From Tahibacter sp042701255 (lineage in GTDB: Bacteria; Pseudomonadota; Gammaproteobacteria; Xanthomonadales; Rhodanobacteraceae): a stretch of DNA of 64,000 nucleotides. The stretch lies in NCBI RefSeq assembly GCF_042701255.1, contig NZ_CP170554.1:3844001-3908000 (forward strand). The letters run 5' to 3'. A program made the position numbers and the translations under genes. The notes under the pieces were generated by a model that saw only the letters and a list, made by a program, of their open reading frames with translations, searched no databases and had not been told where the DNA came from. Positions 46,845-55,611 of the stretch are shown piece after piece. The stretch's first letter is position 1. The number at the start of each line of letters is the position of its first letter.

Positions 46845-47401
46845 TGAAAATCCTCCGCCGTATTCAAGTTGGCGAAACGCGCCGGGCTGTCGCTGAAATC
46901 GACTTCGCGCAGGACCTGACGATCCTGCCAGGCCCAGACCGGCATATCGGGGTCGTCGCCGGGCATTGCCAGTGCCGCGCAGCGATACAGCGCGAACAGC
47001 GGCTGGCGGCGACGGCCGTCGTGAGCGACGACGACGTCGGCCGCATCGTGCGCGCGCCAGAGCCGCGCGAGCAGATCGGCGCCGGGTTCGGGGCTGTCCA
47101 CCGGCACGACGAGCAGCCAGTCGCTGCGGGTCTGGCGCAGTGCCGTCGCGATGCCTTCCAGCGGTCCGCGATAGCCGGCCTGATCGTCGGCGCAGACGCG
47201 GCCGTAGCGCCGGTATTCGTCGGCGTTGCGGTTGGCGACGATGAGGATGTCGTCGACCTGATCCGCGAGCGCGGCGGCGACGTGGGCGATCAGCGGGCGG
47301 CCGCGCCAGAGCGCCAGGCCCTTGTCGACGCCGCCGAGCCGCTGCGCGCGTCCGCCGGCCAGCACGGCCGCAGTCACCGCTTCGGCGCCGAGCGGCTTCA
47401 C
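46841..47401 (-). CDS. mobA: Molybdenum cofactor guanylyltransferase MobA
   Basis: 186 residues. It transfers GMP from GTP to Mo-molybdopterin to make the bis-MGD cofactor. The nucleotide-binding loop LAGGRAQRLGGVDKGL and the metal-binding LLVVPVDSPEPGADLL (PxD motif) are clear, with GPLEGIATALR in between. It starts 7 bases after the der stop and overlaps moeA by ATGA. The set der-mobA-moeA reads as one leftward transcript. Confidence 0.93.
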   Translation of the reverse strand: MKPLGAEAVTAAVLAGGRAQRLGGVDKGLALWRGRPLIAHVAAALADQVDDILIVANRNADEYRRYGRVCADDQAGYRGPLEGIATALRQTRSDWLLVVPVDSPEPGADLLARLWRAHDAADVVVAHDGRRRQPLFALYRCAALAMPGDDPDMPVWAWQDRQVLREVDFSDSPARFANLNTAEDFQ

Positions 47402-47408
47402 GGCCGCA

Positions 47409-48809
47409 TCAGCGCTTCTTGGCGTTGCGGATCATGCGCTGGCGCTTGCGCTGCTGGCCTTCGGTCAGCTCGTTCCTGCGCCCGGCGAACGGATTCTCGC
47501 CGTCGCGGAATTCCAGCCGCAGCGGCGTGCCGACGAGCTTGAAGCGCTTGCGGAAGAAATTTTCCAGATAGCGCCGGTAGCTGTCGGCCAGATGCTTGGT
47601 GCGCGAACCGTGGATGACGATGGTCGGCGGATTGGTGCCGCCCGGATGCGCGTAGCGCAGCTTGGGCGCATGGCCACGCACGAGCGGCGGCTGGTACGCC
47701 TCGTAGGCGGTTTCGATGGCGCGGTTGAGCTCCGAAGAGCTGAACTGCCGCGTCGCCGACGCATGTGCGCGGTCTATGGCCTTCATGAGCTCGCGCAGGC
47801 CCGAGCCGTGCTTGGCCGAGATGAACACGCGTTCGGCCCAGGCGACGAAGTCCAGGCGCCGCTCCAGCGATTTCTCGCACTGCTCGCGCTGGTACTTGGT
47901 CAGGTTGTCCCACTTGTTGGCGACGACGACCAGCGCGCGCGCCTCGTTGAGCACGTGACCGATCAAGGTCGCGTCCTGCTCGGACACGCCTTCGCCGGCG
48001 TCCAGCAGCAGCACCACGACCTGGGCCGCGGCGATGGACTGCAGGGTCTTGATGACGCTGAACTTCTCGATCGCTTCCTCGACGCGGGCGCGGCGGCGCA
48101 CGCCGGCCGTGTCGATCAGCGTGTACTGCTTGCCGTCGCGTTCGATCGGCACGCGGATCGAGTCGCGCGTGGTGCCAGCGACGTCGGACACGACGACGCG
48201 GTCTTCCCCGAGCAGGCGGTTGACCAGGGTCGACTTGCCGACGTTGGGACGGCCGACGATGGCCACGCGTATGCCCTGCTCCGCCTCGGCGGCGGCGGGT
48301 TCGCCGGCATCGTCGTCGGTCGGCAGGTGCGGCGCGATCGCCGTCAGCAGCCCGTCGACGCCGCGGCCGTGCGACGCGGCCAGCGGCACCTGGGTCGCGA
48401 TGCCGAGTGCGGCGAAATCAGCCAGGCTGGTCTGTTCGTCGAGGCCGTCGGTCTTGTTGACGCCGACGATGAGCGGTTTGCCGCGCTTGCGCAGGTCGGT
48501 CAGGATGTCGCGATCCAGCGCGGTCAGGCCGGCGCGCGCGTCGGTCACGAACACGACGACGGTGGCTTCCTCGACGGCGAGCTGCACCTGCCTGGCGGTC
48601 AGCGCGTCCATGCCCTCGTCTTCACCCGACAGACCGCCGGTGTCGACGACGACGAACGGCCGGTCGCCGAGATGGCAGACGCCGTAATGACGATCGCGCG
48701 TCAGGCCGGGCTGGTCGGCGACCAGCGCATCACGCGTGCGCGTGAGCACATTGAACAAGGTCGACTTGCCGACATTGGGACGACCGACCAGAGCGACGAC
48801 GGGCAACAT
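47409..48809 (-). CDS. der: Ribosome-assembly GTPase Der (EngA)
   Basis: 466 residues with two tandem GTPase domains, each with a full G1 motif (ALVGRPNVGKSTL near residue 6; AIVGRPNVGKSTL near 180), DTGG/DTAG G3 motifs and NKTD/NKWD G4 motifs, then a C-terminal KH-like domain (PPTIVIHGSRTKHL). Der is needed for 50S subunit maturation. The position after bamB is conserved in gammaproteobacteria. Confidence 0.97.
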   Translation of the reverse strand: MLPVVALVGRPNVGKSTLFNVLTRTRDALVADQPGLTRDRHYGVCHLGDRPFVVVDTGGLSGEDEGMDALTARQVQLAVEEATVVVFVTDARAGLTALDRDILTDLRKRGKPLIVGVNKTDGLDEQTSLADFAALGIATQVPLAASHGRGVDGLLTAIAPHLPTDDDAGEPAAAEAEQGIRVAIVGRPNVGKSTLVNRLLGEDRVVVSDVAGTTRDSIRVPIERDGKQYTLIDTAGVRRRARVEEAIEKFSVIKTLQSIAAAQVVVLLLDAGEGVSEQDATLIGHVLNEARALVVVANKWDNLTKYQREQCEKSLERRLDFVAWAERVFISAKHGSGLRELMKAIDRAHASATRQFSSSELNRAIETAYEAYQPPLVRGHAPKLRYAHPGGTNPPTIVIHGSRTKHLADSYRRYLENFFRKRFKLVGTPLRLEFRDGENPFAGRRNELTEGQQRKRQRMIRNAKKR

Positions 48810-48986
48810 GCGCGGAACCTGCTGGAGCGGACGCGCTGGCGGCGCCCGGTGGAAAAAAACGAAAGCCGCAGGCCCGGCCCGACGAGAAATTCGCCGGCGG
48901 ACCTGCGGCAGGCGACCGCGCCGGCTAGCCGCGCGCGACCGTCCTAATCACCGCCGACGCCGCCTCGCGGCGCCGGCCGGCGTCAT

Positions 48987-50156
48987 TCAGAGCTGCGCGC
49001 GGTAGGCGGCCAGCTTGCCGTCCACGTCGACGACGTAGACGGTGTCGCCGGAAACGACCGGCGTCGCGCGGATGGCGTTCTTGGACAGACGCTCGCGCGC
49101 CGCTTCCTTGCCGTCGCTGATCGCAAGCCAGTGCACGTAGCCTTCGAGATCGCCGACGACGACGTAGTCGCCCTGCACGGCCGGACCGCTGAGCCAGCGG
49201 TACTGCAGCGCATCCTGCTTCCACATCGACGCGCCGCTCGTGCGGTCCAGCGCCCAGACCTGGGACTGGTCGTCGACCGCATAGACCTGGCTGGCCGAGA
49301 CGCCGACATTGGTATAGCTCGACAGCACGCGGTTCCAGACCTGGCGGCCGCTGGTCAGGTTCAGCGCGACGACCTGGCCGTGATAGGCGGCCGCATAGAT
49401 CACGTCGCCGTCGATGACGAGATCGCCGTCGATGTCGCTGAGGCGTTCGACCTCGGTGCGGCCTTCGACCGTCGCGAGGTTCTGCTCCCAGGCCGAGGCA
49501 CCGTCGCTGGCGCGCAGCGCCATGACCTTGCCGGCATCGGTCGCGTTGATGATGAGATCGCCGGCCAGATGCGGTTTCGCATTGCCGCGCAGCGACAGCA
49601 GCGGCACGGTCGCGCGGTCGTTGACCCAGCGCTGCTTGCCGTCGTTGATGTCGAACGCAAACACGCGGCCGTCGTTGCTGCGCACGTAGACCAGATCCGA
49701 ACCGACGGCCGGCGCGCTGACGACTTCGGCCGACGCGCGCGCGCGCCAGCGTTCGGTGCCGTTGCCGGCGTCCAGCGCGAGCACGTCGCCGTCCATGCCG
49801 CCGACCACGAGCACGCCGTTGCCGACGCCGGGACCGCCGGCGAGCTTGAGCTTGACGTCGCGGTTCCAGAGCACCTTGCCGCTGGCCGCGTCGATGGCCA
49901 TGACCTCGCCGTCGACGCCGGCCGTATAGAGCTTGCCGTCGTGCAGGGCCGGGGTTACGCGGATGCCCGAGCGCCCGGCGCCCTTGCCGATGCCGCGATT
50001 CCAGACTTCCTTGACGCCCAGGGTCGGCGAGAGCTCGACCAGCGCCTTGGGCTGGACGATGTTTTCGCGCTTGGTGGAATTGCCCTTGAACCAGCCGCAG
50101 CCGCCGAGCAGGGCCAGCGCAATGATGCCGCCGAGCAGGTAGACCGACTTCTTCAT
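48987..50156 (-). CDS. bamB: Outer-membrane assembly lipoprotein BamB
   Basis: 389 residues. A lipoprotein signal ends LALLGGC-GWF (acylated Cys). An eight-bladed PQQ-type beta-propeller follows (repeats such as LYTAGVDGEVMAIDAASGKVLW, VVVGDLEGYVHWLAISDG, VYVVDVDGKLAAYRAQL). BamB scaffolds the BAM complex with BamA. The ATG lies at 50154-50156 and overlaps yfgM by 4 bases. Confidence 0.95.
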   Translation of the reverse strand: MKKSVYLLGGIIALALLGGCGWFKGNSTKRENIVQPKALVELSPTLGVKEVWNRGIGKGAGRSGIRVTPALHDGKLYTAGVDGEVMAIDAASGKVLWNRDVKLKLAGGPGVGNGVLVVGGMDGDVLALDAGNGTERWRARASAEVVSAPAVGSDLVYVRSNDGRVFAFDINDGKQRWVNDRATVPLLSLRGNAKPHLAGDLIINATDAGKVMALRASDGASAWEQNLATVEGRTEVERLSDIDGDLVIDGDVIYAAAYHGQVVALNLTSGRQVWNRVLSSYTNVGVSASQVYAVDDQSQVWALDRTSGASMWKQDALQYRWLSGPAVQGDYVVVGDLEGYVHWLAISDGKEAARERLSKNAIRATPVVSGDTVYVVDVDGKLAAYRAQL

Positions 50157-50842
50157 GAGCTCTGCTTCTCCGCACCGGCCGGTGCCGGCACCGGCGTCGC
50201 CGCGGCGGCGCTGCCGCCGAGATCGTCGCGCTTCATTTCCAGCGACTGGCGGTTCGGCGCCATCGGTTCCAGCGCGTCGATCGAGGCCTGGTAGGCGTTG
50301 CGTGCGTCGTCGCGCTTGCCCTGGGCCAGCAGCGCGTCGCCGCGCAGTTCGGCGATGGCCGATGCATAGCCTTCGACCGGCAGGCTGTCGATCAGGGTCA
50401 GTGCTTCGGCGGCCTTGTCGGCGCCGAGCTTGACGCGGACGAGATTCTGGCCGGCCAGGCTCTTGACCGCATTGTTGCCGGCATGGTCGTAAGCCCACTG
50501 CAGCGACTGCTCGGCCGCGGCGAGGTCCTTGCGTGCGATCGCGCCTTCGGCCCAGCGCATCGCGGCGATCACGGCATAGACGTTGCCGGAATAGTCCTTC
50601 TGTATGCGCTCGAGCGTGGCCTTGGCGGCCGTTTCGTTCTTGGCGCCGACGGCGGCGCCGAAGCTCATGAATTCATTCGCGGCCATGACGCGCTGGCGCG
50701 CCTGGTGGCCCTGCCATTGGAAGTAGCCGAAGATGACCAGCAGGCCGAGGCCGATGCCTACGAAGATCGAGGCAACGTTGTCGCGCATCCATTTGCGCAC
50801 GATTTCGCTTTGTTCGTGTTCGTCGAGCTGATCGAAAGCCAT
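50153..50842 (-). CDS. yfgM: YfgM-like TPR membrane protein, periplasmic chaperone-network/SecYEG ancillary
   Basis: 229 residues: cytosolic N-terminus DEHEQSEIVRKWMRDN, one membrane segment (VASIFVGIGLGLLVIFGYFQW, residues ~24-44), then periplasmic TPR_21-type helices (AAKATLERIQKDYSGNVYAVIAAMRWAEGAIARKDL). The Ala/Pro tail is disordered. Family members attach to SecYEG and PpiD. The synteny yfgM-bamB-der is conserved. Confidence 0.9.
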   Translation of the reverse strand: MAFDQLDEHEQSEIVRKWMRDNVASIFVGIGLGLLVIFGYFQWQGHQARQRVMAANEFMSFGAAVGAKNETAAKATLERIQKDYSGNVYAVIAAMRWAEGAIARKDLAAAEQSLQWAYDHAGNNAVKSLAGQNLVRVKLGADKAAEALTLIDSLPVEGYASAIAELRGDALLAQGKRDDARNAYQASIDALEPMAPNRQSLEMKRDDLGGSAAAATPVPAPAGAEKQSS

Positions 50843-50984
50843 GTCTTGATCCAGGTTGCGTCTGCCGCGCGGGCAGGTTCTTCGGAAAAGGCGGTAATGC
50901 GCCGGCGCGGGACCGGGCCGGACCTCGCGACGACTCAGCGACGGACCGGTGCCGGCGCGCGGGCGCCGTAGAGTAACAGGAAGC

Positions 50985-51013
50985 GCCCGCGACGCAGCGC
51001 CGGCGTCGCGGGC
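50985..51013 (-). terminator. Strong GC hairpin after rodZ
   Basis: GCCCGCGACGC-AGCGCCG-GCGTCGCGGGC, a perfect 11-bp stem 15 bases past the rodZ stop. There is no T-run, so it may act as a rho-assisted end or mRNA 3' stabiliser between rodZ and yfgM. Confidence 0.45.
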
Positions 51014-51027
51014 GATGCGCCGATGAT

Positions 51028-52200
51028 TCAGTTATCGCCCGGCGTCGTCGCGTTGCCGTCGACGAGCTTGAGATGGGCGACTGCGGCGCGGCGGTACGGG
51101 GTCAGGTCGACAGCCTTGCCATTCACGGCGAGCTCGGCGTTGGCCGAGTTGCCCAGACGCACGCTGACCGGCTGGCTGACCGTATAGGTCTTGCTGCTGC
51201 CGGCGGGCAGCAGGCCGAACTCGACACGCTGGCCGTCGGCGCCGACGAATTCCACCCAGCTCGCGTCCTTGAGCTTGAGGCTGATCTCGTAGCTGCCGGC
51301 CGGCAGCACCGGAGCGGCCGGGGCCGGCGGCGGCGCGGCTTCGGCCTCGTGCTTGAGCGCGGGCACCATCGACGCCATCAGCGGCAGTTCGGCCGCCGCA
51401 TGCAGCGCTTCCGTGCCGGCCGCCGCCATCGAGGCGGCCGTCGGGCTCGACGTCGTGGCCGGTGTGGCAGGCGCCGTCGTGGCGGCCGTCGTCGCAGCTG
51501 CCGGCGGTTCCATCGGCAGCGACTGCTCCAGCGAGGAGACGCGGGCCAGGTTCTGGTCGAGACCGCCGTGGGTCGCGAGCCAGACGGCCGGCGCGACGAT
51601 CAGGCCGGTCAGGATCACGTAGACCGTCGGCACCGAATAGCGCTGGAACAGATAGCGCGAATGCGAGATGCGCCCGGTCGCGACGAGCGCCGGCGGCGCC
51701 GCATTGCGTTCGCGGACCCGGTCGTCGAAGGTCTGCAGCGGCAGGCCGAGCAGCCGCGCATAGCTGGCGAGATAGCCGCGCAGATAGACGTCGTGCTCGA
51801 TGCGCGTGAAGTCGTCGCTCTCCAGGGTCGCGATCACGCGCTGCGGCAGGCGCAGGCGGGTCGAGACTTCGTCGAGGCTCAGGCCACGTCGCTCGCGCTC
51901 GTCACGCAGACGTCGGCCCGGACTGGGTTCGCCGTCGGCTTCGGCCGGCAGCGCGAACAGCTCGCGCCCTTCATCGGCGACCGCATAGTCGGCCGGGTGG
52001 GAGGAAGCGTCCATCTGACTGTCGTCGGCGCTGTCCGTGGCCGTTGCGTTGTAGTTGTCGTCGTGTGGGCTGGTCATCGGCGGCGCTGCGGGAGCAGGAG
52101 CGGAAGGGAGTGGTGCGCTGATTTGGAAAGGAACGGTGTTCGTGGCAGGCGCTGCCGCAACGTCGGCGCCAGAGTGCGAACGTTTCTTGCGGGGTTTCAT
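51028..52200 (-). CDS. rodZ: Cytoskeletal protein RodZ (cell-shape regulator)
   Basis: 390 residues from the ATG at 52198-52200, overlapping the pilF stop. A second in-frame ATG (MTSPHDD, 52077) is possible. After ~90 disordered residues comes the HTH_25 domain (GRRLRDERERRGLSLDEVSTRLRLPQRVIATLE, YLRGYLASYARLLGL), which binds MreB. A membrane segment (VYVILTGLIVAPAVWLA), a Thr/Ala/Pro linker and a C-terminal DUF4115 beta domain (GSYEISLKLKDASWVEFVGADG) follow. The N-terminal extension before the HTH is longer than in E. coli. Confidence 0.93.
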   Translation of the reverse strand: MKPRKKRSHSGADVAAAPATNTVPFQISAPLPSAPAPAAPPMTSPHDDNYNATATDSADDSQMDASSHPADYAVADEGRELFALPAEADGEPSPGRRLRDERERRGLSLDEVSTRLRLPQRVIATLESDDFTRIEHDVYLRGYLASYARLLGLPLQTFDDRVRERNAAPPALVATGRISHSRYLFQRYSVPTVYVILTGLIVAPAVWLATHGGLDQNLARVSSLEQSLPMEPPAAATTAATTAPATPATTSSPTAASMAAAGTEALHAAAELPLMASMVPALKHEAEAAPPPAPAAPVLPAGSYEISLKLKDASWVEFVGADGQRVEFGLLPAGSSKTYTVSQPVSVRLGNSANAELAVNGKAVDLTPYRRAAVAHLKLVDGNATTPGDN

Positions 52201-52955
52201 GACGGAGTGCTCGATTCCAGCTTCTGCCGCTGCGGCGAATCCGGAAATTCGTTGCGCAGCCGGCGCGCGTATTCGCCGGCTTCGCGATTGTTGCCGAGGC
52301 TGGTCTCGATGCCGTGGCCGAGCAGCAACGCATCGGGATTGGCCACGCCCAGCGCCTCGAAGCGTTGCAGGAACGCCCGGGCACGCAGGAAATCGTTCTT
52401 GCGGAACAGGATGCCGGCCAGATGGAACAGGGCTTCGGCGTTGTTCGGATTCGCTTCCAGCGCCTTGCGGAAATCCTGTTCGGCGCGGTCGAGCTTGTCG
52501 CCCTGCAGCAGGCAGGTGCCCGAATTCGTGTAGGCCACGTCCGGCGTCTTGTAGAACGGATCGGCGACCGCGGTGGTGAAGCGCTGGGCGGCCTCGTCGA
52601 GCTTGCCGGTGCGGCAGAGGAAGGCGCCGTAGTTGTTGTTGACCGCGCCGTTGCGCGGAGCCAGCTCGACGGCGCGGCGGTAGTGCTCGGCGGCCTTGCG
52701 CTGGTCGTTGATGCGTTCGTACAGCACGGCGATGACCGTGTGCGCATCGACATAGGAGGGATCGAACTTCAGGGCCTTCTCGAGCTTTTCCAGTGCGAGC
52801 TCGAGCTTGCCCTGCTGCATGTAGCGCTGACCCAGCGCGACGTGGACTTCGGCGGCGCTGCGCGCCTTCTCGCTGGACTTGCTGCGCGGCTCGGCGCTTG
52901 CGCAGGCGCCGAGCCCGAGGATCAGCAGCAGCGCCAGCACGAATTTAAGCCGCAT
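52197..52955 (-). CDS. pilF: Type IV pilus biogenesis lipoprotein PilF/PilW
   Basis: 252 residues: lipoprotein signal ending LGLGACASA, then TPR units (EVHVALGQRYMQQGKLELALEKLEKALKFDP, DAHTVIAVLYERINDQRKAAEHYRRAVELAP and four more). PilF is the pilotin that delivers PilQ secretin to the outer membrane. The order rlmN-pilF-rodZ is a well-known gammaproteobacterial arrangement; its start overlaps the rlmN stop by 11 bases. Confidence 0.93.
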   Translation of the reverse strand: MRLKFVLALLLILGLGACASAEPRSKSSEKARSAAEVHVALGQRYMQQGKLELALEKLEKALKFDPSYVDAHTVIAVLYERINDQRKAAEHYRRAVELAPRNGAVNNNYGAFLCRTGKLDEAAQRFTTAVADPFYKTPDVAYTNSGTCLLQGDKLDRAEQDFRKALEANPNNAEALFHLAGILFRKNDFLRARAFLQRFEALGVANPDALLLGHGIETSLGNNREAGEYARRLRNEFPDSPQRQKLESSTPS

Positions 52956-54054
52956 CGGCCTGCCCCTCGAGCTTGCGGCGGAAATCCGCCTGGCGGCGCG
53001 TGCGGTCGAGCACCTGTCCCTTGAGCTGGCCGCAGGCCGCGTCGATGTCGTCGCCGCGCGTGCGCCGCACCGTCGTCAGCACGTGCGCGTCGAGCAGGAT
53101 CTTCTGGAAGCTGCGGATGACTTCTTCCTCGGAGCGCTCGAAGCGCGTGCCGGTGAACGGATTGAACGGAATCAGGTTGACCTTCGACGGCACCTTGCGC
53201 ATGAGCTTGACGAGCTGGCGCGCATGCTCGGGCTTGTCGTTGATGCCCTTCATCATCGTGTATTCGAACGTGATCGACGCGCGCGGACGCTTGGCGACGT
53301 AGCGCTGGCAGGCGCCCATCAGCTCGGCGATCGGGTATTTCTTGTTCAGCGGCACGAGCTCGGTGCGCAGCTCGTCGTTCGGCGCGTGCAGCGAGACGGC
53401 CAGTGACACGTCGCTCTCTTCGCTGAGCCGGTCGATCATCGGCACGAGGCCGGCCGTCGACAGGGTGACGCGCTTGTTGGCCAGGCCGAAGCCGAGGTCG
53501 TCGCGCATGACGCTCATCGCGCGCACGACGTTGTCGAAGTTCAGCAGCGGCTCGCCCATGCCCATCATGACGACGTTCGTGAGCTTGCGCTGGTGATGAG
53601 GCACGTTGCCGAGGTGGCGCGCCGCGACCCAGACCTGGCCGATGATCTCGGCCGTGGACAGGTTGCGGTTGAAGCCCTGGGTCGCGGTCGAGCAGAACTG
53701 GCAGTTCAGACCGCAGCCGACCTGCGAGGACACGCACAAGGTGCCGCGCGAGGTCTCGGGAATGAATACCGTCTCGATCGCGTTGCTGCCGTCCATGCCG
53801 AGCAGCCACTTGTGCGTGCCGTCGGCGGACTGCTTCTCGAAAACGGTCTTGGGCGGAACGATGTCGACGGCGGCGCTGAGCTTTTCGCGCAGCGCCTTGC
53901 CGACGTCGGTCATATCGGCGAAGTCGGTGACGTGGCGGTGGTACATCCACTTCATGACCTGATCGGCCCGATAGGGTTTCTCGCCGATCGATGCGAACAG
54001 ATCGCGCAGTCCCTTGCGGTCGTAGTCGAACAGGTTGGGTTTCACCACGGTCAC
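52945..54054 (-). CDS. rlmN: Dual-specificity 23S rRNA/tRNA adenine-C2 methyltransferase RlmN
   Basis: 369 residues, radical-SAM enzyme methylating A2503 of 23S rRNA and A37 of some tRNAs. The cluster motif is CGLNCQFC (CxxxCxxC). Other family marks are YRADQVMKWMYH, GMGEPLLNFDNVV, SLHAPNDELR, and a C-terminal VRRTRGDDIDAACGQL containing the resolving Cys. The start is preceded by a purine-rich stretch and lies 11 bases past the ndk stop. Confidence 0.97.
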   Translation of the reverse strand: MTVVKPNLFDYDRKGLRDLFASIGEKPYRADQVMKWMYHRHVTDFADMTDVGKALREKLSAAVDIVPPKTVFEKQSADGTHKWLLGMDGSNAIETVFIPETSRGTLCVSSQVGCGLNCQFCSTATQGFNRNLSTAEIIGQVWVAARHLGNVPHHQRKLTNVVMMGMGEPLLNFDNVVRAMSVMRDDLGFGLANKRVTLSTAGLVPMIDRLSEESDVSLAVSLHAPNDELRTELVPLNKKYPIAELMGACQRYVAKRPRASITFEYTMMKGINDKPEHARQLVKLMRKVPSKVNLIPFNPFTGTRFERSEEEVIRSFQKILLDAHVLTTVRRTRGDDIDAACGQLKGQVLDRTRRQADFRRKLEGQADAA

Positions 54055-54065
54055 CGGATCATTCC

Positions 54066-54491
54066 TCAGCGCGGGCAGAGCTCGGTCGTTGCGAAGAAGT
54101 ACGCAATTTCCACAGCGGCATTTTCCTGCGAATCCGAACCGTGCACCGCATTCGCGTCGATCGAATCGGCGAAGTCGGCGCGGATCGTGCCCTTCTCGGC
54201 CTTCTTCGGATCGGTCGCGCCCATGAGGTCGCGATGCTTCAGCACGGCGTTGTCGCCTTCGAGCGCCTGGATCACGACCGGACCCGAGATCATGAATTCG
54301 ACCAGCGCGTTGAAGAACGGACGCTCCTTGTGTACGGCGTAGAAACCTTCGGCTTCCTTGCGCGACAGGTGCTTCATCTTCGATGCGACGATCTTCAGAC
54401 CGGCCTTTTCGAAGCGGGTATAGATTTCACCGATCACGTTCTTGGCGACCGCGTCGGGCTTGATGATGGAAAGGGTGCGCTCCAGCGCCAT
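54066..54491 (-). CDS. ndk: Nucleoside diphosphate kinase
   Basis: 141 residues: ERTLSIIKPDAVAKNVIGEI, the phospho-accepting His117 in NAVHGSDSQENA, and RPFFNALVEFMISGPV. It balances NTP/dNTP pools through a ping-pong phosphohistidine. It heads the leftward operon ndk-rlmN-pilF-rodZ, with GGAGTTATTCC before the ATG. Confidence 0.97.
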   Translation of the reverse strand: MALERTLSIIKPDAVAKNVIGEIYTRFEKAGLKIVASKMKHLSRKEAEGFYAVHKERPFFNALVEFMISGPVVIQALEGDNAVLKHRDLMGATDPKKAEKGTIRADFADSIDANAVHGSDSQENAAVEIAYFFATTELCPR

Positions 54492-54849
54492 GTGGAATAA
54501 CTCCGGATTGTAAGAAAACAGTTCCCGATGCCGCGCGCGATGGTAGCACCAAACATACGCAGGAATGCGGGGTTAGCGGGCAAAATCGTTCTGAATTCTA
54601 GCTGATTCACGCGCCGTATGCAGCCAGGCGGCACAAGACCGTCGCAGTCTTTGCGACACCTCACCCCGCTTCACCGGGCCTCACCCGGTTTCACGTCCGC
54701 GCGGCGGCTCCGCACGCAGCGGACCGGGCGTTGCCGGTTTGACCGGCGACGAACGCTCTCGTAGCATTCAAACGCCCGTTTTACCTACGATCCGGTTCCG
54801 GCCCCCTTTGCGCCGCAACCCGGCGCGCCGACCGGACAGCAAGGATTTC
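54492..54849. other. Divergent promoter region between ndk and the TetR gene
   Basis: 358 bases without a gene. An AT-rich stretch near 54585-54610 (AAAATCGTTCTGAATTCTAGCTG) could hold promoter elements. A GGCGTTGCCGGTTTGACCGGCGACGAACGCTC inverted repeat at about 54727-54758 resembles the repeat at 23300-23336. Confidence 0.35.
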
Positions 54850-55470
54850 ATGAACTCGCAGCATTTCTCGACCAAGGAACGCATTCTCGGCGCCGCCGAG
54901 CAGCTGTTCGCCCGGCTCGGCTTCGCCGGCGCCTCCCTGCGTCAGGTCACCGCCGCGGCGAACGTCAATCTCGCCGCCGTCAATTATCACTTCGGCTCCA
55001 AGGAAAACCTCATCAACGAGGTGTTCCGGCGCCGCCTCGACGAGCTCAACGCTCACCGCCTGCAGGCGCTGGACCAGGCCCTGGCCCGGCCCGGCGCCGA
55101 TCTCGAGGACCTGCTCGCCGCGTTCATCCATCCGGCCCTGGACCTGTCCCTGGACCGCGGCGGCGGCGGCGCCTTCGTCCGCGTGCTGGCCCGCGCCTAT
55201 GCCGAGCACAACGACGCGCTGCGCAAGTTCCTGTCGGACAACTACGGCCACGTCATGAAGCGCTTCCACGCGGCCTTCGCCCAGCGCCTGCCCGACCTGG
55301 ACAAGGAAGAGCTGTACTGGCGGCTGGACATCGTCGCCGGCGCGCTGACTTACGCCATGGCCGACTTCGGCGTGATCAAGCGCAAGACCGGCGTGACCGA
55401 GCAGCAGCACCGCGAACGCTCGGCCGAACACCTGATCCGCTTCGCCGCCGCCGGCCTGCGCGCGCCCTGA
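54850..55470 (+). CDS. TetR-family transcriptional regulator, possibly PsrA-like regulator of fatty-acid oxidation
   Basis: 206 residues. The N-terminal HTH is TKERILGAAEQLFARLGFAGASLRQVTAAANVNLAAVNYHFGSKENL, followed by an all-helical ligand domain. The sequence resembles PsrA/FadR-type TetR repressors, which release DNA on binding long-chain acyl-CoA. It lies 141 bases upstream of and co-directional with the fadN-fadA pair, so local control of beta-oxidation is likely but not shown. The ATG at 54850 is chosen over 54739 because the extra N-terminus is not protein-like. Confidence 0.8.
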   Translation: MNSQHFSTKERILGAAEQLFARLGFAGASLRQVTAAANVNLAAVNYHFGSKENLINEVFRRRLDELNAHRLQALDQALARPGADLEDLLAAFIHPALDLSLDRGGGGAFVRVLARAYAEHNDALRKFLSDNYGHVMKRFHAAFAQRLPDLDKEELYWRLDIVAGALTYAMADFGVIKRKTGVTEQQHRERSAEHLIRFAAAGLRAP

Positions 55471-55611
55471 GCGTCGGCGGCGCCCGCCGCCGCCTCGCGC
55501 AACCCGTTGACGCCCGGACGTTTTGCTGCACTGCAACGCGAGCAACAGCTCCAACCCGAGCAGGCACAGTCGCCGGGCCGCCTCCCCGTCTCCCTCCACA
55601 ACGAGGTCATC